Counted from the stretch's first letter, positions 1 to 8,403 are shown. The stretch is DNA of 64,000 nucleotides from Planococcus maitriensis (GCF_003289925.1 NZ_QLZQ01000004.1:124001-188000), one strand, 5' to 3'. A program made the numbers and translations. The notes: generated from the sequence alone by a model not told the origin.

Positions 1-174
1 AAACGTGAACGGCGCCGGCGATATGAGCGTCAGGTATTTATCCGAAATGTCTTTTTGCGTATTGCCGTTAAAGAACCCCGACGAGCCGAGGTAATTGACC
101 CCAAGCGTCGCAAAATACGCAACCAGGTTCAAGATCGCAAACAACTGGGTTTTCTTCAATGTGCTTTCATCCAT
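1..174 (-). CDS. TspO/MBR-like (tryptophan-rich sensory protein) family, N-terminal part
   Basis: The gene runs off the left edge and only about 58 N-terminal residues are visible. The protein starts MDESTLKKTQLFAIL and continues through a hydrophobic segment (LNLVAYFATLGVNYLG). It then has a polar loop (DISDKYLTLISPAPFTF) that matches the usual start of Bacillus tryptophan-rich sensory proteins related to TspO, where TM1 is followed by a 'thisDry..tPagytFsiW' loop. The start ATG at 174 is preceded by AAAGGATG. Family members are small five-TM membrane proteins implicated in tetrapyrrole or stress signalling. The assignment rests on the N-terminus only; another multi-TM protein is possible. 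Confidence 0.55.
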   Translation of the reverse strand, partial: MDESTLKKTQLFAILNLVAYFATLGVNYLGSSGFFNGNTQKDISDKYLTLISPAPFTF

Positions 175-294
175 AATGGTTTCATCCTTTCGAAAGATAA
201 TAGTCCCTTGGCGAGATATATCTCTTTCCTCTTGTCTTCCCGATTTTCCCAGTTGGTGAACCGGTTTTCCGGAATGAATCGCATGGATCTTGTG

Positions 295-380
295 AATTGT
301 GCCGTGCACAGGGGCGTTTCAACTGGGAAATGCCGCCACCTCAAGCTTTTTGGCACTGGAATTGTGTGGTGCACAGGTAC
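295..380 (+). repeat. 86-bp paired dispersed element, copy 1
   Basis: Two 21-bp units of the form AATTGTGT-N4-CACAGGGAC start at 295 and 360, 65 bp apart. This copy is slightly degenerate (GTGCC in the first unit, GGTAC at the end of the second). It lies in tandem with the copy at 403-488, between the UvrA-like gene stop and the tspO-like gene start. Confidence 0.85.
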
Positions 381-402
381 AGCACGACTTTTCCCATCCG
401 CG

Positions 403-488
403 AATTGTGTGGCGCACAGGGACGTTCCGCTACCGAAATGCCGCTATATCAAGGTTTCCGCCTCCCGAATTGTGTGCTGCACAGGGAC
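403..488 (+). repeat. 86-bp paired dispersed element, copy 2
   Basis: Units begin at 403 and 468 (65-bp offset). The spacer carries the common internal sequence GAAATGCCGCTATATCAAGG. The element ends 14 nt from the stop codon of the minus-strand UvrA-like gene at 503, so it lies in that gene's 3' untranslated region. Confidence 0.9.
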
Positions 489-502
489 AATACACTGCCT
501 CC

Positions 503-2773
503 CTACCCCTTCACCCCAGCTCTCAGCCATTTCGCCGTCAACGTGTCCGCTTCGAGCATCTCCTGCGGCGTGCCTTCAAACAGCACTTCGCCGCCTTTTT
601 TGCCGCCGCCCGGGCCCATTTCGATTACCCAGTCGCTCGCTGCGATCATGTTCAAATTGTGCTCGATGAGGATGACCGAATTGCCTCTATCGACCAGCCG
701 TTGGAAGACGTCCAATAGATGCGCATTGTCTCGCGCATGCAAGCCGAGGGAAGGTTCGTCCAATAAATAGATCTGCCCTTCTTTTTTCAGGTGGCTCGCG
801 AGCTTCAGGCGCTGCACTTCGCCCCCGCTTAGCGAACCCGTCGTTTGCCCAAGTGTCAGGTAGCCCAAGCCGACGTCTTTTAACGTATCCACTTTTTTGA
901 CGATTTTCGGCATTTCCAAATACTCGTTCGTTTCGTCGATCGTCAGCTCCAGGATTTCCACAATGTTTTTTCCTTTGTAGCGGTACGACAAGGCTTCATC
1001 TGAATACCGGGTGCCCTTGCATGCTTCACAGGTCACCGTCACGGGATCCGCAAACGCGACGTTCGGCGTGGTGATGCCTTTGCCCTCACATACCGGGCAG
1101 GCGCCCAATGAATTAAAGCTGAACAAGCCCGCCGGCTGTCCGGTTTGTTTGGCGAGAATCGACCGGATGTCGCTCATGATGCCCATATACGTCGCGAGCG
1201 TCGAGCGGCTGGATGTGCCGATGCTGCTTTGGCCGACCGCAATCGTTTCGGGGTAGTTGCCGGTAAAGGCACCGAACATCAATGAACTTTTCCCGGAACC
1301 GGAAACGCCGCATACCGAGACGAGCGCATTCTGCGGAATTTCCACGCTGACATTTTTCAAATTATTATCGGATGCGTTTTCGATCGAAAACGTATTTTCC
1401 GCTGTTCTCGGCTGTTCATTCACCGTCACGGTATGGTCCAAATCCGTGATGGCGGAAGCTTTCTTCAAGCCTTCCTGCCCGCCTTGATACACCACTTCAC
1501 CGCCGCCTCTCCCAGCAGACGGCCCCATTTCGATGATTTCATCCGCCGTTTTGATGACCGCCAGATTGTGTTCGATGACGACCACGGTATTGTAATTGTC
1601 CCGCAAACTTTCGAGCATATGCGTCAACATATCGATTTCCTCCGGATGCAACCCGGCACTCGGCTCGTCAAAAATATAGGTGATGTTGTTGAGGCTGCTG
1701 CCGAGGTGGCGCGCGATTTTCACGCGCTGCGCTTCGCCGCCCGACAAAGTGCCCATCTTGCGCGACAGGCTCAAATAGCCGAGCCCCAAGCCGACCAGCT
1801 GCTTCACGCCCGGATGCGCCTGCTGGGCAATCGACTTGCCGATCGGGTCGTCGACCTTCTCCAGCTCCCCGAGCAGCTCCGTCAATTCCAGGCGGGCGTA
1901 ATGGGCGATGTTCAAGCCATTGATTTTGCACTCCAGCACTCTCGGATTGAGTCCCGAACCTTCACAAACCGGGCACGGCGTACGCGTCGTCAACGCCAAG
2001 ACGTCTTCCTGGGACACGACCTTCAGTTTCGTCAGGTCCCGGTTGATATACAGGCGAATGAACCTCGGAAGGAGGCCGTCCCATTCGATATCGCGATTGC
2101 CTTCTTTGTAATAATAAGTGCTAAACGCCCGTTCCCCTTCCGGCGGACCGTATACGAGCAGATTGTATTTTTCTTCCGTGAAATCCTTGATGGGGAGGTC
2201 CGGGTCGAACAATCCGCCGTCCCTCATCCACCTGCCTTGCCAGCCAGGAGGCGCCAGCGGTTTGAAGCGCACCGCGGAGTCCCGGAGTGATTTCGTATGG
2301 TCGATCAGCTTGTGGATATCCGGCGCCACGACTTCCCCGAAGCCATTGCATTCCGGACAGCTGCCGAACGAGCTTTCACTCGAAAATTCAGTCGCCGAGC
2401 CGATCGGCGGGCTGCCGATTCTCGAGAACAACAGACGGATCAACGGGTCGATGTCCATATACGTGCCGACCGTCGAACGCGAATTGCCCCTGACCGGCTT
2501 TTGTTCCACGACCACCACCGGGCTCAAATGCTGCATCAAATCAGCATGCGGCCGCTCGTATCGCGGCATCTGGTGGCGGATGTATAGCGGATAGTTCAAG
2601 GTCATCTGCCTTCTGCTTTCCGTCGCCAAGGTATCGAACACGACCGAACTTTTCCCCGAACCCGACAAGCCGGTAAACACGTTGATCTTTTCTTTCGGGA
2701 TATTCAAATCGATATTCTTCAAATTATTTTCGCGAAGCCCTCGCAATATGATTTCATCTCGTTTTTCTGGCAT
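503..2773 (-). CDS. UvrA-like tandem ABC ATPase (class II UvrA / drug-resistance type)
   Basis: This is a 756-aa protein with two UvrA-type ABC domains. The first has Walker A GLSGSGKSS near residue 35, zinc-finger cysteines (CPECNGFG, CPVCEGSG) and the signature LSGGEAQR followed by DEPSAGLHP. The second has GVSGSGKSS, CPVCEGKG/CEACKGTR, LSGGEVQR and DEPSLGLH. At about 756 aa it is clearly shorter than canonical UvrA (about 940-960 aa) and matches the short class (UvrA2/DrrC-like), whose members are linked to drug or DNA-adduct tolerance rather than core excision repair. The start was moved from 2803 to the ATG at 2773 because AAGGAG lies 8 nt upstream of it. No terminator is evident; the 3' region holds two copies of the dispersed element. 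The exact function is inferred. Confidence 0.85.
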   Translation of the reverse strand: MPEKRDEIILRGLRENNLKNIDLNIPKEKINVFTGLSGSGKSSVVFDTLATESRRQMTLNYPLYIRHQMPRYERPHADLMQHLSPVVVVEQKPVRGNSRSTVGTYMDIDPLIRLLFSRIGSPPIGSATEFSSESSFGSCPECNGFGEVVAPDIHKLIDHTKSLRDSAVRFKPLAPPGWQGRWMRDGGLFDPDLPIKDFTEEKYNLLVYGPPEGERAFSTYYYKEGNRDIEWDGLLPRFIRLYINRDLTKLKVVSQEDVLALTTRTPCPVCEGSGLNPRVLECKINGLNIAHYARLELTELLGELEKVDDPIGKSIAQQAHPGVKQLVGLGLGYLSLSRKMGTLSGGEAQRVKIARHLGSSLNNITYIFDEPSAGLHPEEIDMLTHMLESLRDNYNTVVVIEHNLAVIKTADEIIEMGPSAGRGGGEVVYQGGQEGLKKASAITDLDHTVTVNEQPRTAENTFSIENASDNNLKNVSVEIPQNALVSVCGVSGSGKSSLMFGAFTGNYPETIAVGQSSIGTSSRSTLATYMGIMSDIRSILAKQTGQPAGLFSFNSLGACPVCEGKGITTPNVAFADPVTVTCEACKGTRYSDEALSYRYKGKNIVEILELTIDETNEYLEMPKIVKKVDTLKDVGLGYLTLGQTTGSLSGGEVQRLKLASHLKKEGQIYLLDEPSLGLHARDNAHLLDVFQRLVDRGNSVILIEHNLNMIAASDWVIEMGPGGGKKGGEVLFEGTPQEMLEADTLTAKWLRAGVKG

Positions 2774-2862
2774 ATTAACATTCTCCTTTTCCAATCCGTT
2801 CAAGGGATTACGCTACTATATAGAAGCGTTCCCTGTTTTAGGCTGGTTCACACAACCAGTTT

Positions 2863-2883
2863 GTCCCTGTGTTCCACACAATT
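2863..2883 (-). repeat. Solo half-unit of the dispersed element, inverted
   Basis: The minus strand reads AATTGTGT-GGAA-CACAGGGAC, a perfect unit. No partner lies 65 bp away on either side, so this is a single half-element. It sits between the terminator at 2909-2941 and the start of the UvrA-like gene. Confidence 0.75.
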
Positions 2884-2908
2884 CCCGCACAATTCGTTGC
2901 AACAAGCA

Positions 2909-2941
2909 GAAAAAAGACGCATCCGCGCTGGCGGATGCGTC
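2909..2941 (-). terminator. Rho-independent terminator of the 3031-3786 gene
   Basis: A perfect 11-bp stem, GACGCATCCGC/GCGGATGCGTC with a 4-nt loop, is followed on the minus strand by six T residues. The dispersed element at 2943-3028 lies between this hairpin and the stop codon it serves. Confidence 0.85.
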
Positions 2942-2942
2942 A

Positions 2943-3028
2943 AATTGTGTGGTGCACAGGGACGTTCATTCACTGAAACCCTGTCGCAGCAAGGTTCACA
3001 CCTTTCAAATTGTGTCGTGCACAGGGAC
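2943..3028 (+). repeat. 86-bp paired dispersed element, copy 3
   Basis: Units start at 2943 and 3008. The element directly abuts the terminator on its left (ends 2941) and the stop codon of the minus-strand gene on its right (3031). It fills the 3' untranslated region almost exactly. Confidence 0.9.
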
Positions 3029-3030
3029 GA

Positions 3031-3786
3031 CTATTCCACCACCAGCTCTCCCTTTTGACTGGCATCGACCGACATACGTTCCCCATTCTCCAACATGATA
3101 TCGGCCGTCTCCCCCTCGAAACCTTCGTCCACGTACACGAATACCATTCCCTCCGCTTCAACGAAAACAACCGATCCCTCTTCCGCAAGCTCAAGATCCA
3201 ACAAGCCGTAACCTGCCGGTGAATATTCATACACCGCAATCGCCGGCTGTTGGTCGATCGCCAATGCAAACACCGTCAATTCGCCCTCGACCCATTCGCC
3301 CTGTTTCGCTATCTCAATCCGTTCTCTATCCAAAGTATAATTTTCTCCATAATGGAATTCGAGTTCCTGCCATACATCCTGTTGTGCGGGAAATTCACCG
3401 CTTGTCCAATTGCTGACTTGCTGAACCTTGCCGTTTTCCCCTACTTGCAAGGTCACGCCCATCTCCGGCGTCCGTTCATCACTGACATCAAACTGCCCGA
3501 CCACTACCCCTTCTTCGTATTGTTGCGGCGCGACCACAAATTCCCGTTCAGGATAATGAACCGCTAAATACGCCAACACTTCGTTGTATTTCTCCGCATG
3601 CGCTTCGGCCTTCAAATAAGGCTGATAAGCGAAAAACCCAATATAACTGATTACCAATAAACCACTCAGCGCGAGAGCCCATCGTTTCCGTCTTCTCAAC
3701 ACGACAAACAGCACCCCCGCTACCAGCAGCACGCCCAATCCACCCAGCCCGAACATCAAGATTTCTCCCGGATTCATTTCATTCAC
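3031..3786 (-). CDS. Membrane-anchored protein of unknown function
   Basis: This is a 251-aa protein. It has an N-terminal hydrophobic helix (GLGGLGVLLVAGVLFVVL), a basic RRRKRW turn, a second helix (LALSGLLVISYIGFFAY) and then a soluble, acidic domain of about 190 residues, probably outside the membrane. The soluble part has repeated beta-type segments with a GVTLQVGENGKV pattern and no recognised catalytic motif. GGAG lies 6 nt upstream of the first ATG; a second ATG three codons in is equally well placed. It is a single-gene transcript ending at the terminator 2909-2941. I do not recognise the family. Confidence 0.75.
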   Translation of the reverse strand: MNEMNPGEILMFGLGGLGVLLVAGVLFVVLRRRKRWALALSGLLVISYIGFFAYQPYLKAEAHAEKYNEVLAYLAVHYPEREFVVAPQQYEEGVVVGQFDVSDERTPEMGVTLQVGENGKVQQVSNWTSGEFPAQQDVWQELEFHYGENYTLDRERIEIAKQGEWVEGELTVFALAIDQQPAIAVYEYSPAGYGLLDLELAEEGSVVFVEAEGMVFVYVDEGFEGETADIMLENGERMSVDASQKGELVVE

Positions 3787-3949
3787 CTCTCCCCGTCACG
3801 CTGCGAGCTAGGCAGCTTTGAATCGCCACTGCTTCTTAGCTGTGGCAGGGCCCTCCACATTCGCCTTTTCCTGTTATTACTAAATTAGCACATCGCACCT
3901 GTCTTTCGCTGCAAAAATATAGAAGAGAATGAATTGTGTAATTGTGTTG

Positions 3950-4035
3950 AATTGTGTGGTGCACAGGGACGTTCGCGCACTGAAATGCCGCTCTATCAAG
4001 GCTTCTGCCTTCCGAATTGTGTCTGACACAGGGAC
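3950..4035 (+). repeat. 86-bp paired dispersed element, copy 4 (with extra partial units)
   Basis: Units start at 3950 and 4015 with the internal sequence CTGAAATGCCGCTCTATCAA. Immediately upstream are two additional truncated AATTGTGT starts (3932 and 3940). Unlike most copies it lies in a divergent intergenic region (3787-4111) that also carries the 5' region of the 4112 gene, not in a 3' untranslated region. Nothing else is recognisable in this 325-bp gap except a TATACT box at about 4064. Confidence 0.88.
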
Positions 4036-4111
4036 ACCGCAGCCCACCACTCGACACGGATGATATACTGAAAATACAGACTTTCTACATAAAGGAGCCA
4101 GTACTTATTCT

Positions 4112-5164
4112 ATGATGCGATCCCTACGTTTCAACGGCAGCCGAATAGTGAAAACCGGTCTCGCGATTTTCCTGACCGCGACGATTTGCGTCTGGTTCAA
4201 CTGGCCGCCGGTCTTCGCGGTCATCACGGCCATCGTGACGGTCGAGCCGACAGTCAGCGACTCGATCAAAAAAGGGCTGGTCCGTTTTCCGGCATCGGCG
4301 ATCGGGTCGGCTTTCGCCGTTCTCTTTATCACCTTATTCGGGAACTCCCCGATCACTTATACACTCGCTGCGGTCGCCACGATTCTAGTCTGTTACCGGC
4401 TCAAGCTTCACGCGGGCTTGCTGGTCGCGACCTTGACTTCCGTCGCGATGGTGGAAGTCATCCACGACCATTTCCTGTTTTCGTTCTTCATTCGCCTCGG
4501 GACGACCACGATCGGGCTTGTCGTCTCGACCGCCGTCAACATGCTCGTCTTTCCGCCGAACTACAGCACCGATATATTGAAGAGCATCCACAGCATCAGC
4601 GGGCGGGCCGGCAGCATGCTCGAGCACACGTTCCGCACCATTTTGTATGAAGGGGACGACAACCTCCAGGAAGATAAAAAAGTCGTGAAGCAGTTGACGA
4701 CCGAAATCCGCAAGACCGAAAAATTGGTCCATTACCAGCGCGACGAAGCGAGCCTGTACCCATGGGTGCGCAACCGGGAAGCCGAGCTGCAGATGGCGGA
4801 GCGGCAATTGCTGTTCCTCGACAATTTCGAATACCATTTGAATGCCCTGCTTCGCGTCTCTTTCGAAGAAATCAAATGGACAAAAGAAGAGCGGGACCTT
4901 ATCATGCAAGCGGTCACCGCCCTGGCAGACGACCTCCGCCATTCCATCAATTTCGACCACAAAAAGCACCAGGACCAACTCAAAAGCATCACCGACCTGT
5001 TCTGGGAAAACAGCAAGCGCGTGCCGGCAAACGACGCACCGAACACTTCCCTGTTCCCGCCGGAATTCGCCATTCTCTACGAACTCATCACCATCTACGA
5101 TTTGGTTGACAAGTTTTTCGACCCGAATAGCGTAAAAGCCGTGCAGGAAGCGATAAAATCATAA
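4112..5164 (+). CDS. Aromatic acid exporter (ArAE, DUF939) family membrane protein
   Basis: This is a 350-aa protein. About 140 N-terminal residues form four or more hydrophobic segments (GLAIFLTATICVWFNW, VFAVITAIVTVEPT, ASAIGSAFAVLFITLFG and so on). The motif FAVITAIVTVEPTVSDSIKKG is typical of Bacillus ArAE_1/DUF939 proteins. The remaining 200 residues are soluble and helical, corresponding to the ArAE_1 C-terminal domain. Family members are putative exporters related to FUSC/aromatic-acid efflux proteins; the substrate is unknown. The start is either of two adjacent ATGs. The AAAGGAG is about 14 nt upstream, longer than usual, so translation initiation may be weak. The gene is monocistronic, with a terminator at 5171-5215. 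Confidence 0.8.
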   Translation: MMRSLRFNGSRIVKTGLAIFLTATICVWFNWPPVFAVITAIVTVEPTVSDSIKKGLVRFPASAIGSAFAVLFITLFGNSPITYTLAAVATILVCYRLKLHAGLLVATLTSVAMVEVIHDHFLFSFFIRLGTTTIGLVVSTAVNMLVFPPNYSTDILKSIHSISGRAGSMLEHTFRTILYEGDDNLQEDKKVVKQLTTEIRKTEKLVHYQRDEASLYPWVRNREAELQMAERQLLFLDNFEYHLNALLRVSFEEIKWTKEERDLIMQAVTALADDLRHSINFDHKKHQDQLKSITDLFWENSKRVPANDAPNTSLFPPEFAILYELITIYDLVDKFFDPNSVKAVQEAIKS

Positions 5165-5170
5165 AAATGA

Positions 5171-5215
5171 AAAAGGCCGCGCCGGAAACTGAACTGTTTC
5201 CGGCACGGCCTTTTT
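5171..5215. terminator. Bidirectional terminator between convergent genes
   Basis: GGCCGCGCCGGAAAC/GTTTCCGGCACGGCC forms a long stem flanked by A-run and T-run on both sides. It serves the plus-strand 4112 gene and, after the dispersed element, the minus-strand 5339 gene. Confidence 0.88.
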
Positions 5216-5221
5216 GAGTCA

Positions 5222-5307
5222 AATTGTGTGGCACACAGGGACATCATACAACCAAAATCCCGTCACGCCAACATTCTCGCCACTGGAATTGTGTCTAACA
5301 CAGGGAC
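5222..5307 (+). repeat. 86-bp paired dispersed element, copy 5 (subfamily B)
   Basis: Units start at 5222 and 5287. The internal spacer (CCAAAATCCCGTCACGCCAA) differs from the GAAATGCCGCT type and is nearly identical to that of the copy at 6752-6837. It lies between the terminator 5171-5215 and the stop codon of the 5339 gene. Confidence 0.9.
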
Positions 5308-5333
5308 ACCCCCCCACACAGGGACACCCCCCC
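5298..5333 (+). repeat. Perfect 18-bp tandem duplication at the element end
   Basis: ACACAGGGACACCCCCCC occurs twice head to tail (5298-5315, 5316-5333). It duplicates the right end of the dispersed element just before the stop codon at 5339. Confidence 0.85.
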
Positions 5334-5338
5334 GCCTC

Positions 5339-6565
5339 CTACATCATCGTCGCAAACCACAATCCAAGCGTCGTGCCGATGTAATTGCCGATCACGTAGC
5401 CAATCGTTCCGACCACCAAAATCGGACCGATCAGTTCGCGCCAGCCTTTCGCAATCGCCATCGCCGCAGCCGTGGTCGGGCCGCCGACATTGGCGTTAAC
5501 GACCAATAAAATCTCTTCCAGATCGTATTTCAATAACTTCCCAGCTGTCAGTGACACCGTCAAATTGACGATGACAATAACCGCGACAAAGACCAGCAAT
5601 AGGGGCGCGTTTTGGACGATTAACGGAATCGATGCCGGAATGCCGATGACCACGAAGAATAGATAGATCAAGAATGTCCCGATTTCCTGGCTACCGTTGA
5701 TGCCGTCGAAGTAACGCGGGAACAACGCGAGCGCAAGGAAGGTCAAAGTTGTCAGCACCAAATACTGATCGCCGATCAAGCCGCTGAGCAAGTTCCAGCC
5801 GAATGCGACTTCTTCACCTGATGGAATGATACCCGCGAAAAACTCAGCGATTTTCGTCGCCACCACCACAAGGAAAAACGCTGTCCCGAGTGACATCGCC
5901 ATATCTTTCAATGAAATATCCTGGCGCTTCCAGAAGTTTTCGGCGTTGGTCTTGCCGCCGTTCGACTCCGCTTCCCGCTCCACTTGCAAAACGTGCGGAT
6001 GCGGGTACAATTTCCGGAAGAAACCGAATGTCGGAATCGCCATCAAAGTAATGAACACGAGCGCCATCATCAAATTGTCCGCCACGACTGTTGCAGACAC
6101 CAAATCTTCCGGGGCATCGAACTTCGCCGTCATCGCGGCAAAATTGACGCCACCCCCGACGTAAGAGGCGCCCATCATGCCGCCGATGCGGTCAAGAAAC
6201 GGAATCGTATCTTTCAGCAAGAAGAAGCTGAGGATAGTCCCGGCAACCGTCCCGATCGAACTGATCAGGAAAATCAACAGCATGCGCCCACTTTCTTTCC
6301 AGATTTTCTTGAAGTTGACATGGAACAGCAACAGCGGAATCGCAAGCGGCACAATAAACGCCCACACCGCGTCATATGCAGGCGACGCCGTCGGGATAAT
6401 GCCGGTATTCGATAAAATAATGGCAAAAACAAGCGCAATGACAGCGCCCGAAATCTTCCCGGCCCAGCTGTATTTTTGCTCGAGCACAATGCTCATCGCC
6501 GCGACGATCACGATAATGCCCCAAAGCGTCAGCAGATCATCTGACTGGATCAATGAATTTTCCAT
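5339..6565 (-). CDS. yjcL: DUF819 family integral membrane protein (YjcL-like)
   Basis: This is a 408-aa protein with about eleven hydrophobic segments. Characteristic DUF819 stretches are present: GGMMGASYVGGGVNFAAMT and, near the end, NANVGGPTTAAAMAIAKGW. Both glycine-rich re-entrant motifs resemble those of transporters of the gluconate/CPA-like fold. The family (B. subtilis YjcL) has no firmly assigned substrate. The start ATG at 6565 follows GGAGGGAGAATACAT. It is a single gene, convergent with the ArAE gene, and its 3' untranslated region contains the dispersed element and a shared terminator. Confidence 0.85.
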   Translation of the reverse strand: MENSLIQSDDLLTLWGIIVIVAAMSIVLEQKYSWAGKISGAVIALVFAIILSNTGIIPTASPAYDAVWAFIVPLAIPLLLFHVNFKKIWKESGRMLLIFLISSIGTVAGTILSFFLLKDTIPFLDRIGGMMGASYVGGGVNFAAMTAKFDAPEDLVSATVVADNLMMALVFITLMAIPTFGFFRKLYPHPHVLQVEREAESNGGKTNAENFWKRQDISLKDMAMSLGTAFFLVVVATKIAEFFAGIIPSGEEVAFGWNLLSGLIGDQYLVLTTLTFLALALFPRYFDGINGSQEIGTFLIYLFFVVIGIPASIPLIVQNAPLLLVFVAVIVIVNLTVSLTAGKLLKYDLEEILLVVNANVGGPTTAAAMAIAKGWRELIGPILVVGTIGYVIGNYIGTTLGLWFATMM

Positions 6566-6700
6566 ATGTATTCTCCCTCCGCTCGCTACACGTTATGTGT
6601 CTGCAAGCTTTATTTAAATTGAAATCTTCATCTTCCAGTATCCTATTATTGTCAGATTATGTCGAGTAGTCTTGCAATTCATTTATGTTCTCATTCACGC

Positions 6701-6743
6701 AAAAAACCGCACCGGAAACTCATCAGTCTCCAGTACGGCTTTT
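6701..6743 (-). terminator. Terminator of the 6858-7373 gene
   Basis: The minus-strand RNA forms CCGTACTGGAGACT/AGTTTCCGGTGCGG, paired through three G-U wobbles, followed by six T residues. It is homologous in sequence to the terminator at 5171-5215. Confidence 0.8.
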
Positions 6744-6751
6744 CATATTTG

Positions 6752-6837
6752 AATTGTGTGGCGCATAGGGACATCATGCAACCAAAATCCCGTCACGCCA
6801 ACATTCTCGCCACTAAAATTGTGTCTAACACAGGGAC
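6752..6837 (+). repeat. 86-bp paired dispersed element, copy 6 (subfamily B)
   Basis: Units start at 6752 and 6817. The spacer is almost identical to copy 5. A degenerate tandem duplication of the right end (ACACAGGGACGCCTACA then ACACAGAGACACCTACA) runs into the stop codon at 6858. Confidence 0.9.
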
Positions 6838-6857
6838 GCCTACAAACACAGAGACAC

Positions 6858-7373
6858 CTACAGCTCCAACCCCAAAGCAATCCGGATATGCGCTAGATGA
6901 TGCTCCTCGTGCCACGACAGTTTCGCCAGGTTTTCCGCCACGCGGATCTCGCCATCGGTTTCATGGGTGAAGACGCGCTCCAATTGCGTGCCCGTCACAT
7001 AATTGCCGAGTGCGACGATGCGTTCGTTCAATCCTTCGAGTAGGCGAATCGAACTTTCCACCGGCAGCCGGTTGTCCGGGAGATAGGCCCATTTTTCCTG
7101 ATCAAAGCCCTTCACAACCGGGTTGTATTCCGTCAGCGCCAACTTCAGCCGTTGATACATCGCCACTTGCGAGTCCGCAATGTGATGCACGAGCTGCCGG
7201 ACCGTCCAGCTGCCTTCCCGGTAAGTCTTGTTCAAGTCCTCATCGTCCAAAGAATCCACCACCTCGCGAAGCCGCGTCGTGTAGCTATTGATTTCACCGA
7301 GCCACTTATCGACATCTTCACCGGTCACTTGTTCCGGCACATGCAATTGCCCGATTGGAAATTTTACATCCAT
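6858..7373 (-). CDS. bstA: DinB/YfiT family putative bacillithiol S-transferase (BstA-like)
   Basis: This 171-aa protein is a full-length DinB four-helix-bundle protein. The metal-binding histidines are visible in QLVHHIADSQ (near residue 65) and in the C-terminal WHEEHHLAHIRI. The segment REGSWTVRQLVHHIADSQ is characteristic of the YfiT/BstA group, in which B. subtilis YfiT conjugates bacillithiol to electrophiles; Planococcaceae generally make bacillithiol. The start ATG at 7373 is preceded by AAGGGG. The likely role is cytosolic thiol-dependent detoxification, inferred from the family. The neighbours give no pathway hint. Confidence 0.85.
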   Translation of the reverse strand: MDVKFPIGQLHVPEQVTGEDVDKWLGEINSYTTRLREVVDSLDDEDLNKTYREGSWTVRQLVHHIADSQVAMYQRLKLALTEYNPVVKGFDQEKWAYLPDNRLPVESSIRLLEGLNERIVALGNYVTGTQLERVFTHETDGEIRVAENLAKLSWHEEHHLAHIRIALGLEL

Positions 7374-7581
7374 TATTTAACCCCTTTTCCATCTTTATTT
7401 ATGAAATACTCTATTCACGCTCAATATATCAATGGGGGCAAGGTTTGTAAACGCATGGCAGACATGCCTTGATATTTCGAAGCTTTCATCCATTCATTTC
7501 TTCCATCCCCAACACAAATCCGTGCTACTATAAAGGCAAAATCCGATCCATTCTGCACCTTACCGAAAGGCGGCGATAAGG

Positions 7582-8403
7582 ATGTTCGAGGAAAAGAAGC
7601 CACGGTTCGTACTCGGTTTGATGACAGTCGCAGCCATCGTCTCGGTTTCCCTCATATTGCAGGCGGCCGGCAACCCATTCCTCAATAGCATTTTCATGTT
7701 GCTCCTGTTCTACACTGTCCTGCCTGGCTGGATTTGCAGCTATTACTTCCGAAAGCGCGGCGTGAAAATACGCCAGGTCTTGTTCTTCCGCGGCATTGCC
7801 CGCTGGCTGCTGCCGATTCTCGGAATCAGTATGCTCGTGATGGTGTTTTCCACCAGCATTTATTGGCTATTGCTGCGCGCGCTCATGGCGACCGCTCCGG
7901 CCCTGGTGGACTTGCTGCTCACGCCACAGCCGCTCCCCGATGTGTTATGGTATTTGGCCGCGACCGGTTTCATCATCGCCATCATCGCGCCGATTGCAGA
8001 AGAATTCGTCTTCCGCGGTGTAATCCTCAATCAGATGGCCGAGCTGTTCGGATTGTGGAAAGGCATCGGCTTCACCAGCCTGATCTTCGCCGTCTTCCAC
8101 CTCAATTTTCTCGGCGCTTTCGTATTCGCGCTGATCGCGGCCTTGCTGTATGTAAAGACCGGGAATTTGCTGGCGCCCATTTTATTGCACAGCGCAAACA
8201 ACGCGCTCGCCGTTTTCCAAGCGTTCGCCGGCGCTTCGTTCATGGACTGGCTGGCGGTGACCGGCGTCAGCGAGCTATACACGAAAGCCGCACCGAACCT
8301 CCTCGCTTTGATTGCCAGCACGTTGCTGTTGCTGCTCGTGATCGGCTGGTTGAGCCGGGGCTTGGCAACGGCAGCCCAGGCATCGGATAGACCGAACAGC
8401 TGA
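7582..8403 (+). CDS. CPBP family intramembrane glutamic endopeptidase
   Basis: This is a 273-aa polytopic membrane protein with about seven hydrophobic helices. The three CPBP/Abi active-site motifs are intact: EEFVFRGV (EExxxR), FAVFHLNF (FxxxH) and LLHSANN (HxxxN). Homologues are type II CAAX prenyl-endopeptidase relatives, used in Gram-positives for lipoprotein or bacteriocin-immunity functions; the substrate here is unknown. The start ATG at 7582 has AAAGG about 10 nt upstream. It is a single gene between DinB and the phosphatase. Confidence 0.9.
   Translation: MFEEKKPRFVLGLMTVAAIVSVSLILQAAGNPFLNSIFMLLLFYTVLPGWICSYYFRKRGVKIRQVLFFRGIARWLLPILGISMLVMVFSTSIYWLLLRALMATAPALVDLLLTPQPLPDVLWYLAATGFIIAIIAPIAEEFVFRGVILNQMAELFGLWKGIGFTSLIFAVFHLNFLGAFVFALIAALLYVKTGNLLAPILLHSANNALAVFQAFAGASFMDWLAVTGVSELYTKAAPNLLALIASTLLLLLVIGWLSRGLATAAQASDRPNS

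Noticed and set aside
55-770. Several overlapping open frames across the repeat copies (peptides with NCVVHRD, CGAQGR or WCTGT)
   Set aside because: These peptides are translations of the dispersed element in different frames; they recur at every copy and lack ribosome binding sites.
1433-2290. Long plus-strand open frame opposite the UvrA-like gene
   Set aside because: Antisense shadow of a GC-rich coding sequence; the minus-strand frame contains all conserved motifs.
4385-4978. 197-codon minus-strand frame opposite the ArAE gene
   Set aside because: Shadow frame, no ribosome binding site and no recognisable protein features.
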